The notes below the pieces were generated by a model. That model worked only from the letters and a program-made list of their open reading frames with translations. It was not told where the DNA came from and searched no databases. From Rhizobium chutanense (GTDB lineage: Bacteria; Pseudomonadota; Alphaproteobacteria; Rhizobiales; Rhizobiaceae), in NCBI RefSeq assembly GCF_002531935.1, contig NZ_NWSV01000011.1, positions 109,977 through 173,976 of the forward strand: 64,000 bases of DNA, given 5' to 3'. Of this stretch, positions 42,483 to 50,976 are shown piece by piece. Each line of letters starts with the position of its first letter. Within the stretch, counting starts at the first letter, position 1. Made by a program: the position numbers and the translations under genes.

Positions 42483-42737
42483 TCAGGGCGTATTGATGGT
42501 TGGAAGAAAATCCTTCACCTGTTTGCGCTTATCCTTAGAAAGCGTCTCCACCCGTTCCTGCCAGAACCTCTCGGCCTCCGGCGGATCTTCCTCCCATTGC
42601 CGGACACTGGTGATGTTGTCGTCAATTTTGGACCGGCGGCGGCCGCCGAGGCTCAGATATTCCTTCGCAAGCTTCAGGCTTGGGGTTTCGGTGTCGCTTC
42701 CGCTCTCGGGCGGTATGTTGGATTGGGACATCGCCAT
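42483..42737 (-). CDS. Hypothetical 84-aa protein
   Basis: 84-aa acidic/basic protein with the pattern KIDDNITSVRQWEEDPPEAERFW and no recognised domain. AAGGTGAT precedes the ATG at 42737 (a second in-frame ATG lies at 42731). It has an EcfG-type promoter at 42765-42789 and is followed after 31 bases by the DUF2934 gene, so the three genes may be one stress-induced operon. Confidence 0.7.
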   Translation of the reverse strand: MAMSQSNIPPESGSDTETPSLKLAKEYLSLGGRRRSKIDDNITSVRQWEEDPPEAERFWQERVETLSKDKRKQVKDFLPTINTP

Positions 42738-42764
42738 GGATCACCTTCGCTGTTGTGATCCGAT

Positions 42765-42789
42765 AACCCCTGCGGACGGCGAGAGTTCC
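42765..42789 (-). promoter_or_regulatory. EcfG-type general-stress promoter (operon 84 aa-DUF2934-HD)
   Basis: On the minus strand GGAAC (42789-42785), 16-base spacer, then GGTT (42768-42765). The alphaproteobacterial EcfG consensus is GGAAC-N16/17-CGTT, so one base differs. It points at the 84-aa gene with a leader of about 27 bases. Confidence 0.55.
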
Positions 42790-42843
42790 GCGTGGGCCAC
42801 CTGGGATTTGAGTGCGAGCGAGCCGGGGCCGTCCGGCGGACGA

Positions 42844-43143
42844 TCAATGAACGGCCATGCTCACCATGCGATAGGGGTGGACGGCTTCGAATTGCGAGAT
42901 CATCGCCGTTGCCTGCTGCAAGACGAGTTCGGCATTCTCGGGATCATCGCGGGCGAGTTCATCGGCGTTGATACGGATCGCTTCGGCCATGTCGTTGGAA
43001 ATTGCCGCGAAATGCGTATTGCCCTCGACCAGCGCCTCACGCGCCGTACCCTCCAGCATACGCGCGATATCGATGAAGATTTCCTCGCGCTCCTCGACGC
43101 TGAGGTCTCTGATGAGACTGGTGATTTCTTCCATTTCCGTCAC
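42844..43143 (-). CDS. Hypothetical 99-aa helical protein
   Basis: 99-aa mostly helical protein (LSVEEREEIFIDIARMLEGTAREALVEGN), without a recognised domain; no signal peptide or membrane segment. It has a perfect EcfG-type promoter about 69 bases upstream and stands next to other small stress-type genes. Function unknown. Confidence 0.65.
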   Translation of the reverse strand: MTEMEEITSLIRDLSVEEREEIFIDIARMLEGTAREALVEGNTHFAAISNDMAEAIRINADELARDDPENAELVLQQATAMISQFEAVHPYRMVSMAVH

Positions 43144-43211
43144 TCACTCCAAGAGATGTGGGACGGCGACCGAGTTCATCGAGCTTCGATCACCAACGCG
43201 CTACTATTGCG

Positions 43212-43236
43212 AACGCAGGAGTCGATCTTCTGTTCC
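43212..43236 (-). promoter_or_regulatory. EcfG-type general-stress promoter (99-aa gene)
   Basis: On the minus strand GGAAC (43236-43232), 16-base spacer, CGTT (43215-43212): an exact match to the EcfG consensus. The 99-aa gene start is 69 bases downstream. Confidence 0.7.
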
Positions 43237-43362
43237 CTGGAGGGGCTGACTGGTGTTGAGGCGGCGCGCGGACTCTCCGGAACGGCGAGCGGCCGCGCAA
43301 TCCCGTGCCTGCGGTCAGAGCTGCAAAGTGACCCCAGCAAGCCGTCATAAGTAGGGATGGCA

Positions 43363-43641
43363 TCAGCGAAGGTGCGGCCCGGAGGTTTTCCCTCGAAAAA
43401 CGGTCATCTGTTCCTGTTGTACTTCATTGTCTTCGTTCAGAACGGCGCGCCAAAGCCTGTTGCCGAGCCGAAGCGACACCCGCTTGGTACCCTCGTGTTC
43501 ACCAGTGCCGATTTCCACGGTGCTGACGACGGAGCCATGCCGCATGTGACGGCGCAGATCGGCCAGCGACAGCCCGAACCGTTCCGCGAGTTCGGATGAG
43601 TCGAGGATAAAATCACCATTCGGGTCGCGCTCGATCAACAC
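43363..43641 (-). CDS. DUF6522-like protein
   Basis: 92-aa protein with an N-terminal strand-helix pattern (GDFILDSSELAERFGLSLADLRRHMRHG) that resembles a helix-turn-helix followed by a small beta-region (VSLRLGNRLWRAVLNEDNEV). From memory this matches the DUF6522 family common in rhizobia. It could bind DNA, but no operator is visible. It is 41 bases from the HPP-CBS gene upstream. Confidence 0.7.
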   Translation of the reverse strand: MLIERDPNGDFILDSSELAERFGLSLADLRRHMRHGSVVSTVEIGTGEHEGTKRVSLRLGNRLWRAVLNEDNEVQQEQMTVFRGKTSGPHLR

Positions 43642-43682
43642 CGGCTCACTCTCCCTTCTGCTTGGAAATCTACATCAATCGC

Positions 43683-44804
43683 TCAGGCCACGGCCGAGAT
43701 CGAGGCGCTGTCGTTCGGCAGCAGCCGCGCCACCGCGCTCAGGAGATCGGTCTGCGAGATCAGGCCGAGGATCCGATAATCATCATCGACGATGATGACG
43801 GCATGCGTGCACCCGTCCGTCAGAACGGGCAGCAGCGACAGCGCCGGATCCGAAGGCCTTGCCACCGCCGGTTTTGAAATTGCACCTGCGATCGTATCGC
43901 TGCTGGTCGACAATTCCAGCAAGCCGACGCTGCCGATCAGGCGGCCCTCCGGGTCCTTCACCGGCAGCGTACGGATATTGTGCTTCAGGAGAAGGTGCCG
44001 TGCGGCATCCGGTTCTGCAGCTTCGCCGATGGCGATCACGTCCCGCGACATGATATCGGCACAGTTGATCTTGCCGTTCGACCGGATCGCCGCTTGCAAC
44101 TCGACCTGCTGCAGCAGGCGGCCGAGATCGGCGCGATCGATATCGAAGGTTTCGTCGAGCGCCGCAAGGGCGGCATCGACATCCTCTTCGCGAAAACCCA
44201 CCCGCACGGCGGACGGCAGGTCGATCGTGCGATGGGTGTTTTCCGCAGGTTTCGGCACCACATGCGGATAGTTTCGCCGGGAAAGCTTGTGGAACAGCAG
44301 ACCAAGACCGACGAGGATGCAGGAGTTCAGGGCGACGGGCACGAAGGGAAAGAGAAATCCCCAGCCGGCAACGACAGGGCCGCCGAGGACGGCGGTAAGG
44401 GCTGCGGCTCCTCCCGGCGGATGCAGGCACCGCGTGAAGGACATCGCGCCGATGGCAAGCGATACCCCGACGCCGGTCGCAATGATCGGGTCGCGGATGA
44501 AATAGGCGGCGATGATTCCCATCAGCGCGGAGATAGTGTTGCCGCCGATGATCGACCAAGGCTGCGCAAGCGGGCTGGCCGGCACCGCGAAAAGAAGCAC
44601 CGCAGAGGCGCCCATCGGCGCAACGATCAAGGGAAGATGCGGCCCCTGCCCGAACAGATAGCCGCTGATGACGCCGGTGAGGCCAATGGCCACCAAAGCG
44701 CCGAGACATGCGATCAACCGCTCCCGCAAGGTCGCGCCGGCCAAGATCGGTGAAAACAGGCGGAAGCGGCTCGGTCTCACCTTCGGGGAAACGGGATACT
44801 GCAT
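43683..44804 (-). CDS. HPP-family membrane protein with C-terminal CBS pair
   Basis: 373-aa protein. The N-terminal HPP domain (about 20-170) has four to five hydrophobic segments and the family motif HPPGGAAALTAVLGG; HPP proteins include nitrite transporters of the chloroplast type. Residues about 245-370 form two CBS repeats (MSRDVIAIGEAAEPDAARHLLL, SKPAVARPSDPALSLLPVL), likely binding a nucleotide. It may be a regulated anion transporter. A LysR gene precedes it on the same strand with a 54-base gap. Confidence 0.88.
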   Translation of the reverse strand: MQYPVSPKVRPSRFRLFSPILAGATLRERLIACLGALVAIGLTGVISGYLFGQGPHLPLIVAPMGASAVLLFAVPASPLAQPWSIIGGNTISALMGIIAAYFIRDPIIATGVGVSLAIGAMSFTRCLHPPGGAAALTAVLGGPVVAGWGFLFPFVPVALNSCILVGLGLLFHKLSRRNYPHVVPKPAENTHRTIDLPSAVRVGFREEDVDAALAALDETFDIDRADLGRLLQQVELQAAIRSNGKINCADIMSRDVIAIGEAAEPDAARHLLLKHNIRTLPVKDPEGRLIGSVGLLELSTSSDTIAGAISKPAVARPSDPALSLLPVLTDGCTHAVIIVDDDYRILGLISQTDLLSAVARLLPNDSASISAVA

Positions 44805-44858
44805 GACAAGACCAATTTGGAGCGAGGATTATCCGGCGGATGGGGGAAAGCGGTCAGG

Positions 44859-45764
44859 CTAGTTTGTCGCCAGCCTGATATCTCTGCCTTTCCCAGCGCC
44901 GAGAACTTCGTGAAATGCATGGAACGCGCTGGGACGGTCATTTTTGCGGTAGACGAGCAGCGTCTCGATGGGCCCCAGCTGATGAGTCTGGACAGGGGTC
45001 GGCAATGGCATGAGGTCGAGCACTGATCTCGGCATGACGCCGGCGGCGTTGCCGGTCGCAACGCTTGCCAGAATCGCATGGTAGGAGCCGAGTTCGCTGG
45101 TCGGCAGGGCGCTCGATTTGCGTGCCCAGTTTTCGGCGATCCTGCGATAGGTGCAGCCGGGTTCCAAAGCGGCAATCGCGCCGACGCGGAGGTCGGCAGC
45201 GGATTTGATCGCCGGATGCCCGGGCGGCAGCACGATCAACAGCTCTTCGACAAAGACGGGCTCAATCTCCAGCCCTCTGAGTTCGGCATCGAAACCCTCG
45301 TCTTCCCCGCGCATCGCCTTCGGCAGTCGGGCAATCAGCGCGCAATCCAGCGCATCGGCCACGACGGCACGGGCGAGATCGCGGGATGCGCCCATCGTCA
45401 AATGAAGCGACACATCCGGCCACATCCGATTGAATTGCGTCAGCGCCGCCGGCAGCCGGCTCGCCGCCGTGCTTTCCATGGTGCCGACGCGCAATGTTCC
45501 CGACGGGGCGACAGGCCGTACGGCCTGGCGCGCTTCGAGCGCAAGCGCCATCAGACGGTTGGCATAGGCAAGAAACGTCTCGCCCTCCCGCGTCAGCGTC
45601 ATCTTCTTGCCGTCACGGCTGAAGAGGGAAACGCCGAGGTCCTCCTCCAACTGCTGGATGCGCGTCGTCACATTCGACGGCACCCGCCCGACGGCCTTGG
45701 CCGCCTTGGTGACGCTGCGATCGCTGGCAACGGCGAGGAAGATTTCGATCGACGAAAGGTCCAA
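44859..45764 (-). CDS. LysR-family transcriptional regulator
   Basis: 301-aa regulator with the N-terminal winged helix (IEIFLAVASDRSVTKAAKAVGRVPSNVTTRIQQLEEDLGVSLF, split over residues 6-48) and a periplasmic-binding-protein-like effector domain. It is divergent from the small membrane protein at 45998, which has a sigma-54 promoter, and upstream of the HPP gene. Its target among the two is undecided. Confidence 0.9.
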   Translation of the reverse strand: MDLSSIEIFLAVASDRSVTKAAKAVGRVPSNVTTRIQQLEEDLGVSLFSRDGKKMTLTREGETFLAYANRLMALALEARQAVRPVAPSGTLRVGTMESTAASRLPAALTQFNRMWPDVSLHLTMGASRDLARAVVADALDCALIARLPKAMRGEDEGFDAELRGLEIEPVFVEELLIVLPPGHPAIKSAADLRVGAIAALEPGCTYRRIAENWARKSSALPTSELGSYHAILASVATGNAAGVMPRSVLDLMPLPTPVQTHQLGPIETLLVYRKNDRPSAFHAFHEVLGAGKGRDIRLATN

Positions 45765-45943
45765 TGAAAGGATCTCGTTTCCGGAATTAAACAGAAAGAT
45801 AATTCTCTATATAAAAATCATCTGCATAGCTCAAGCCGGTTTCATCGCGAAGCGGTTGCCGAAAAAAGGATCGCGACGCCGAGGAAATAGCCAGGCAGGC
45901 CGCGACATTGTCTCTGCCGCATGACGATTCGAGCGTTTGAGGC

Positions 45944-45959
45944 TGGCACGGGGTTTGCA
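45944..45959 (+). promoter_or_regulatory. Sigma-54 (RpoN) promoter
   Basis: TGGCACG-GGGT-TTGCA matches the -24/-12 consensus TGGCACG-N4-TTGCA exactly. It lies 38 bases before the ATG of the 103-aa membrane protein. No TGT-N10-ACA NifA site was seen in the 180 bases upstream. Confidence 0.75.
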
Positions 45960-45997
45960 TCCGCAATTCCATCTGCAGATCGATCGGCGCCGACCTC

Positions 45998-46309
45998 ATG
46001 TTGCATCTTGTCCTGACCTGTCTTCTTCTCAGCATCGCCTCCGGCTTGAGCATGCGGCGCTTTCTTCTGCCCTATTTCCCGGGCGGCGATCTCGCCGAAA
46101 AGTCTGCACCCGTGACGATCGTCGCAAGCGCCGTCTTTCTGGCGACACTGGCCTTCACCGTCTCCGATCAGGACCTTTGGGCCAAATCCGTCATCCTGAT
46201 GATCGGCCTGGCGCTGGCCGCCATGTTCGACGACGGGCGGCCCAAACTGACGATCGCGCTTTCCGCGCTCAGCCTGGCGACCTATCTGGGCTTGCGTTCG
46301 ATCAACTGA
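45998..46309 (+). CDS. Small membrane protein, RpoN-controlled
   Basis: 103-aa protein with three or four hydrophobic segments (LHLVLTCLLLSIASGL, VTIVASAVFLATLAF, AKSVILMIGLALAAMF, LTIALSALSLATYLGL). No family recognised. There is no strong ribosome-binding site at the ATG. The promoter at 45944-45959 suggests expression under nitrogen limitation, dicarboxylate supply or in symbiosis, depending on the activator, which is not identifiable here. Confidence 0.65.
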   Translation: MLHLVLTCLLLSIASGLSMRRFLLPYFPGGDLAEKSAPVTIVASAVFLATLAFTVSDQDLWAKSVILMIGLALAAMFDDGRPKLTIALSALSLATYLGLRSIN

Positions 46310-46598
46310 GCCACGCGCTTTCCGGGCGACGGCGCCACGGATGACGAAGAGCGATGGGCATCCGGAAACGTCTCGATCCAGGCTAGTCCAGATCGTTCGA
46401 TACAATTCACCGGCGATGCCTGCGCAAAAACAACGATCCACCAAATCCCGGCCGCTTTCGGCAAATAAAGCCTGAGCCTCGCTCTACAGTGAGTGCCGCG
46501 GCGCAACGCTGACCGCCTGCATCGACGGGCACCGGCCGCAGAGCTCATCTCCCGAACGCATCAGCAAGAGCCTGCCCATCAGCCTGTGAGGACCTGCC

Positions 46599-47642
46599 AT
46601 GAAGACCTACAAGATCGCCCTTCTGCCAGGAGACGGCATCGGCCGCGACGTGACTGCGGCAGCCAAGGCAGTGCTCGAAAAGGTGGCGGCACGAAACGGA
46701 TTTTCGTTCGCTGTATCAAGCTATCCCTGGTCCTGCGACTACTATCTGGAGCACGGCAGCATGATGCCCGCCAACGGCATCGAAACGCTGCGTTCCTTCG
46801 ACGCCATTCTGCTCGGTGCCGTCGGATGGCCGCGTAAAGTGCCCGATTCCGTGTCGCTGCACGGACTTCTGCTGCCGATCCGCAAGGCTTTCGTGCAATA
46901 TGCCAATATCCGTCCGCACCGGCTGCTGCCGGGTGTGCAGGGACCGTTGCGGTCGGAGAATTTCGACATCCTCTGTATTCGCGAAAATACCGAAGGCGAA
47001 TATTCCGGCGCCGGCGGCCGCGTCCACCAGGGGACCGACAGCGAGGTGGCTGTGGAGACCTCGGTCTTCACCCGCAAGGGGGTCGAGCGCATCCTGCGGT
47101 TCGGCTTCGAGCAAGCGCGTGCGCGACGCGGCAAGCTGGCCTCGGTGACAAAGTCCAACGCGCAGAAATACTCGATGGTTTTCTGGGACGAGATCACCCA
47201 GAGGCTATCGGCGGAATATTCCGATGTCGAGGTGACAAGCTACCATATCGACGCCATGGCCGCCCGTATGGTCATGGCGCCTGACAGTCTCGACGTCGTC
47301 GTCGCGTCCAATCTGTTCGGCGACATCCTGACCGATCTCGGCGCCGCCATCCAGGGCGGGCTCGGCTTTGCGGCTTCCGCCAACATCAATCCCAATCGCT
47401 CGGCGCCGTCGATGTTCGAGCCCGTCCACGGCTCGGCGCCTGACATCGCCCATCTCGGCATCGCCAACCCGATCGCCGCCATCTGGTCGGGCGCCATGAT
47501 GCTGGAGCACCTGGGAGAAACGGCTGCAGCCGGAAAGGTGATGGCGGCAATCGAGGCGACGACGGCACGCGGCATCGGCTCAATTCCGGGCAAGGACAAG
47601 ACGGACGCAATCACGTCGTCGGTGCTTTCGGCGCTCGACTAG
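46599..47642 (+). CDS. ttuC: Tartrate/D-malate dehydrogenase (isocitrate-isopropylmalate dehydrogenase family)
   Basis: 347-aa NAD-dependent hydroxyacid decarboxylating dehydrogenase. The nucleotide-binding start IALLPGDGIGRDV, IRENTEGEYSGAGG, YHIDAMAARMVM and NLFGDILTDLGAAIQGGLG are those of the TtuC/DmlA group. It oxidises L-tartrate, meso-tartrate or D-malate in related proteins; the substrate is not fixed by sequence. It is adjacent to, but convergent with, the threonate genes, so the region is a sugar-acid island. Confidence 0.85.
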   Translation: MKTYKIALLPGDGIGRDVTAAAKAVLEKVAARNGFSFAVSSYPWSCDYYLEHGSMMPANGIETLRSFDAILLGAVGWPRKVPDSVSLHGLLLPIRKAFVQYANIRPHRLLPGVQGPLRSENFDILCIRENTEGEYSGAGGRVHQGTDSEVAVETSVFTRKGVERILRFGFEQARARRGKLASVTKSNAQKYSMVFWDEITQRLSAEYSDVEVTSYHIDAMAARMVMAPDSLDVVVASNLFGDILTDLGAAIQGGLGFAASANINPNRSAPSMFEPVHGSAPDIAHLGIANPIAAIWSGAMMLEHLGETAAAGKVMAAIEATTARGIGSIPGKDKTDAITSSVLSALD

Positions 47643-47705
47643 AATATTGCCGCATCAGTGAGCAGCGGATTCTGCGATCAAACGCCTGGAAGCCAAGCGA
47701 CAGCT

Positions 47706-48374
47706 TCAATCATCGTCGTGATGGTGATGCGATGGAAGCTCGAGGCCGAACGTATCGACGAGATCGGCCACCTGCGCCGGAGTGAGAAAACGCGGATTAA
47801 GGTTGCGCAACAGCAGATAGAGCTTCGCGGTTTCCTCCAGTTCCTCGGTGGCAAAGACGGCCGCTTCCAGGCTGTCGCCGGCAACGACCGGTCCGTGATT
47901 GGCCAGAAGCACGGACGAATATTTGCCCGCCAGCCCGCGAATGGCGTCGGCCACCGCAGGGTCGCCGGGACGATAATAGGGCACCAGCGCGGTTTCGCCG
48001 GCGCGCATGAGATAATATGGCGTCATCGGCGGCAGGACGGCACGCGGATCGATCTCCGGCAGCATGGTCAGCGCCACCGCGTGGGTGGAGTGAAGATGGA
48101 CGATGGCGCGGGCGCTGCCGCGCGTATCGTAAAGGGCCGTGTGCAGCGGAATTTCCTTGGTCGGCTTGTCGCCGGACAGGAGCCGGCCTTCACTATCGAG
48201 CCTGGAGATCCGTGCCGGATCGAGAAAACCGAGCGAGGCGTTGGTCGGCGTCACCAGCCAGCCGCCATCCTCCAGCCGCAACGATATGTTGCCCGACGAA
48301 CCGGGCGTCAGCCCGCGCTCGAACAACGAGCGGCCGTATCGGCAGATTTCTTCACGCTGGCGCGCGTCGGACAT
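47706..48374 (-). CDS. otnC: 3-oxo-tetronate 4-phosphate decarboxylase (class II aldolase family)
   Basis: 222-aa class II aldolase/adducin-fold enzyme, last step of L-threonate/D-erythronate catabolism, giving dihydroxyacetone phosphate and CO2. Start at 48374 has GGAGG seven bases upstream. Zn ligands are at HLHSTH (about 93-98) and NHG (about 160), and a Glu before IPLH at residue 74 fits the catalytic acid/base. The protein ends PSHHHHDDD, a natural four-His tail. It lies next to the LacI gene on the minus strand and faces the pathway genes on the plus strand. Confidence 0.85.
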   Translation of the reverse strand: MSDARQREEICRYGRSLFERGLTPGSSGNISLRLEDGGWLVTPTNASLGFLDPARISRLDSEGRLLSGDKPTKEIPLHTALYDTRGSARAIVHLHSTHAVALTMLPEIDPRAVLPPMTPYYLMRAGETALVPYYRPGDPAVADAIRGLAGKYSSVLLANHGPVVAGDSLEAAVFATEELEETAKLYLLLRNLNPRFLTPAQVADLVDTFGLELPSHHHHDDD

Positions 48375-48390
48375 CACACTTCCTCCAATA

Positions 48391-49389
48391 TCAAGCAGTT
48401 GCCCCTTCGATCAGTTCAAAACCGAGATCGACGGTCTGAGGCGGCGCGTTGGCGACGACCAGTTGTGCGGCTATCTTTCCCGTCGCCACGCGCGGCGTCC
48501 GGATGGTCGACAACGGCTGCGGCATCGCCCGGCCGATATCGAGGCCGTTATAGCCGAAAATAGCGAGCTTCGAGGGAACGGCGATCCCTTCTGCCAGACA
48601 GTGAAAATAGCCGCCGAGCGCCATATCGTCGTTGGAGAAATAAACCGCATCGAGATCGCTTATCCGGGCAAGCAGCCGCTGCAGCCCCAACCTGCCGTTT
48701 TCGACGGACGAAGCGCCGGCGACAATTTCACGGCCGACGAGGGGGGCGTCACGGGCCGCAAGCGTCGCGCAAAAGCTTGAAAACCGCTTGCCGGCGCGGG
48801 TATCGCGGTTGAGATCGTGACCGACATAGCCGATCCGGCGATAGCCCCGTTCGAGCAGGAAGGTAGCGCTCTCCCGCCCGGCCGCGCGGTTCGAGAAGCC
48901 GACGGCGATATCGAGCGCATCTCCGTCCAGGTCAAGCAGTTCCACGACCCGGCAGCCGCTGGCGCGCAACATCTTCACGGTTCCCTCGGTATGTTCGTAT
49001 CCCGCCAGCATGACCGCCGCCGGCCGCCAGGCGAGCATCGCAGCGGCGAGCGCTTCCTCCTGGCCCGGATCATAATCGGTGACGGAGAACACCGCCTGGT
49101 ACCGGTTTTCCTCCAGAACGGCGCTAGCGCCGCGCAGCACATCGGGGAAGACGATATTGGAGAGCGAGGGAATGACGAAGGCGACCAGGCGCGAACCGGT
49201 GGAGGCCAGCGTCCCGGCAATCCGGTTCGGCACATAGCCCAGCCGCTCGACGGCAGCCATCACCCGTTCCCGCGTCCTGCCGGAAAACGAACCGTGATTG
49301 CGCAGCACGCGCGACACCGTGCTTTCGCCGACGCCGGCCGCTTCCGCGACCTCGGCCAGCGTGACCGTCGCCTGATGTTTGAATTCCAT
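48391..49389 (-). CDS. LacI-family regulator of the threonate genes
   Basis: 332-aa repressor of the gluconate-repressor-like LacI branch. The HTH is VTLAEVAEAAGVGESTVSRVLRN (9-31, given as VAEAAGVGESTVSRVLRN), with hinge YVPNRIAGTLAS and ligand domain. It is co-oriented with otnC and divergent from MFS-ltnD-otnI-otnK, with three TTGGCAGCGCTGCCAA-type operators between, so it controls both operons and itself. Confidence 0.9.
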   Translation of the reverse strand: MEFKHQATVTLAEVAEAAGVGESTVSRVLRNHGSFSGRTRERVMAAVERLGYVPNRIAGTLASTGSRLVAFVIPSLSNIVFPDVLRGASAVLEENRYQAVFSVTDYDPGQEEALAAAMLAWRPAAVMLAGYEHTEGTVKMLRASGCRVVELLDLDGDALDIAVGFSNRAAGRESATFLLERGYRRIGYVGHDLNRDTRAGKRFSSFCATLAARDAPLVGREIVAGASSVENGRLGLQRLLARISDLDAVYFSNDDMALGGYFHCLAEGIAVPSKLAIFGYNGLDIGRAMPQPLSTIRTPRVATGKIAAQLVVANAPPQTVDLGFELIEGATA

Positions 49390-49454
49390 CGTTACATCGA
49401 ACCCAGCTTATCCCTCACCATTTTTCATTGCTCGCGCCAAGAAGCAAGATTTTT

Positions 49455-49470
49455 TTGGCAGCGCTACCAA
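49455..49470. promoter_or_regulatory. LacI operator, copy A (imperfect)
   Basis: TTGGCAGCGCTACCAA is a palindrome with one mismatch. First of three copies in the 201-bp divergent region of the threonate locus, nearest to the LacI gene. Confidence 0.65.
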
Positions 49471-49477
49471 TTTGCTG

Positions 49478-49493
49478 TTGGCAGCGCTGCCAA
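49478..49493. promoter_or_regulatory. LacI operator, copy B (perfect)
   Basis: TTGGCAGCGCTGCCAA, a perfect 16-bp palindrome. Its centre is 23 bp from copy A and 32 bp from copy C, close to two and three DNA turns, so bound dimers would lie on similar faces. Confidence 0.75.
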
Positions 49494-49509
49494 AATGAAT
49501 TATTGGGGA

Positions 49510-49525
49510 TTGGCAGCGCTGCCAA
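49510..49525. promoter_or_regulatory. LacI operator, copy C (perfect)
   Basis: TTGGCAGCGCTGCCAA, identical to copy B, 65 bases before the MFS start codon. It probably overlaps or abuts the MFS promoter. Confidence 0.75.
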
Positions 49526-49590
49526 AATATGGCGCTGCGTGCCGCGAGAGGATCGACAAGGGACCGCGGCAACAACAGGAGGAGAAAATC

Positions 49591-50907
49591 ATGACACTGC
49601 AGACGCAGGCGCCAATCGCTGGCGCATATACCGCCGAGGAGGCGGAGGACCGTGCCTATGGCAAGGTATTCTGGCGCATCGTACCCTTTTTGATGCTGTG
49701 CTACGTGGTCGCCTATCTCGACCGCGTCAATGTCGGCTTCGCCAAGCTGCAGATGTCGAGCGAACTCGGCCTCTCCGAGGCCGCCTACGGCATCGGCGCC
49801 GGCATTTTCTTCATCGGCTATTTTCTGTTTGAAGTGCCGAGCAACGTCATCATGAACAAGGTGGGCGCGCGGGTGTGGATCGCCCGCATCATGGTCACCT
49901 GGGGCATCATATCCGCCGCCTTCATGTTCACCTCGTCGGAAACCGTCTTCTATATCCTGCGTTTCCTGCTGGGCGTTGCCGAAGCCGGATTTTTCCCCGG
50001 CATCATTCTCTATCTCACAGCGTGGTATCCGGCCCATCGCCGCGCCAGGATCATCACCACCTTCATGTCGGCAATCCCGATATCGGCCATTTTCGGCAAT
50101 CCGCTTTCAGGCTTCCTGATGGACAGTTTCCATGGCACGCACGGGCTCTCCGGCTGGCAGTGGATGTTCCTGATCGAAGCCATTCCCGCCCTTCTTTTCG
50201 GCGTCGCGACCTTCTTCTATCTTGATGATACGATCCAGGGCGCCAAATGGCTGAACGATGAGGAAAAGCGTGTGCTGACGGCCAATATCGAGGCGGAAAA
50301 CCGGGCGAAGACCGCAAGTCCGCACAGCATCGGCGCAACACTGGCCGACCGCCGCGTCTGGCTGATGTGCCTGATCTATTTCTGCTTCGTGCTCGGGCAA
50401 TATGGCCTGAATTTCTGGATGCCGACCATCGTCAAGGCCTCGGGCGTCAGCGGAAACCTGAATATCGGCCTGATTTCAGCGATCCCCTATATCTGCACAT
50501 TCGTCGCCATGCTGGCGCTCGGACGTTCCGCCGACAGGCTGCGCGAACGCCGCTGGCACCTCATCGTGCCGGCTCTCATCGCCGCAGGCGGTTTTGTCGC
50601 GGCGACCATGGCGACGAGCACGACGGTCTCGATCATCTGCCTGTCACTGGCGGCGGCGGGTGCGATCAGCTGCGCGCCGCTCTTCTGGTCGCTTCCGACG
50701 GCCTTTCTGGCCGGCACAGGCGCTGCGGCCGGCATCGCCTGGATCAATTCGGTCGGCAACCTCGCCGGGTTTCTCGGGCCGTTTCTGGTCGGTTATCTCA
50801 AGGACTTCACCGGCACCAACAGCGCCGGCATGTATCTGCTGGCGGCTGCGCTGGTTATTGGTTCTGTGGCCGTGTTGACGGTTCCGGCGAAAAGCGTCAA
50901 TCGCTGA
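49591..50907 (+). CDS. MFS transporter, phthalate-permease family (sugar-acid importer)
   Basis: 438-aa major facilitator with 12 predicted transmembrane helices; the signature IVPFLMLCYVVAYLDRVNVGFAKLQ is typical of anion:cation symporters such as those for hexuronate, tartrate or phthalate. Start at 49591 has AGGAGG upstream. As first gene of the ltnD-otnI-otnK operon, it most likely imports L-threonate or D-erythronate. A hairpin separates it from ltnD. Confidence 0.88.
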   Translation: MTLQTQAPIAGAYTAEEAEDRAYGKVFWRIVPFLMLCYVVAYLDRVNVGFAKLQMSSELGLSEAAYGIGAGIFFIGYFLFEVPSNVIMNKVGARVWIARIMVTWGIISAAFMFTSSETVFYILRFLLGVAEAGFFPGIILYLTAWYPAHRRARIITTFMSAIPISAIFGNPLSGFLMDSFHGTHGLSGWQWMFLIEAIPALLFGVATFFYLDDTIQGAKWLNDEEKRVLTANIEAENRAKTASPHSIGATLADRRVWLMCLIYFCFVLGQYGLNFWMPTIVKASGVSGNLNIGLISAIPYICTFVAMLALGRSADRLRERRWHLIVPALIAAGGFVAATMATSTTVSIICLSLAAAGAISCAPLFWSLPTAFLAGTGAAAGIAWINSVGNLAGFLGPFLVGYLKDFTGTNSAGMYLLAAALVIGSVAVLTVPAKSVNR

Positions 50908-50915
50908 ATTATAGC

Positions 50916-50939
50916 CCCTCCGGGAGGATTCCCGGAGGG
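50916..50939 (+). terminator. Intra-operon stem-loop after the transporter gene
   Basis: CCCTCCGGGA (50916-50925) pairs perfectly with 50930-50939 over a four-base loop, no T-run. It may reduce read-through or protect the transporter mRNA. Confidence 0.5.
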
Positions 50940-50976
50940 ACACAGATCTTTCCTCATGAGACTGGAGAATCTCCTG

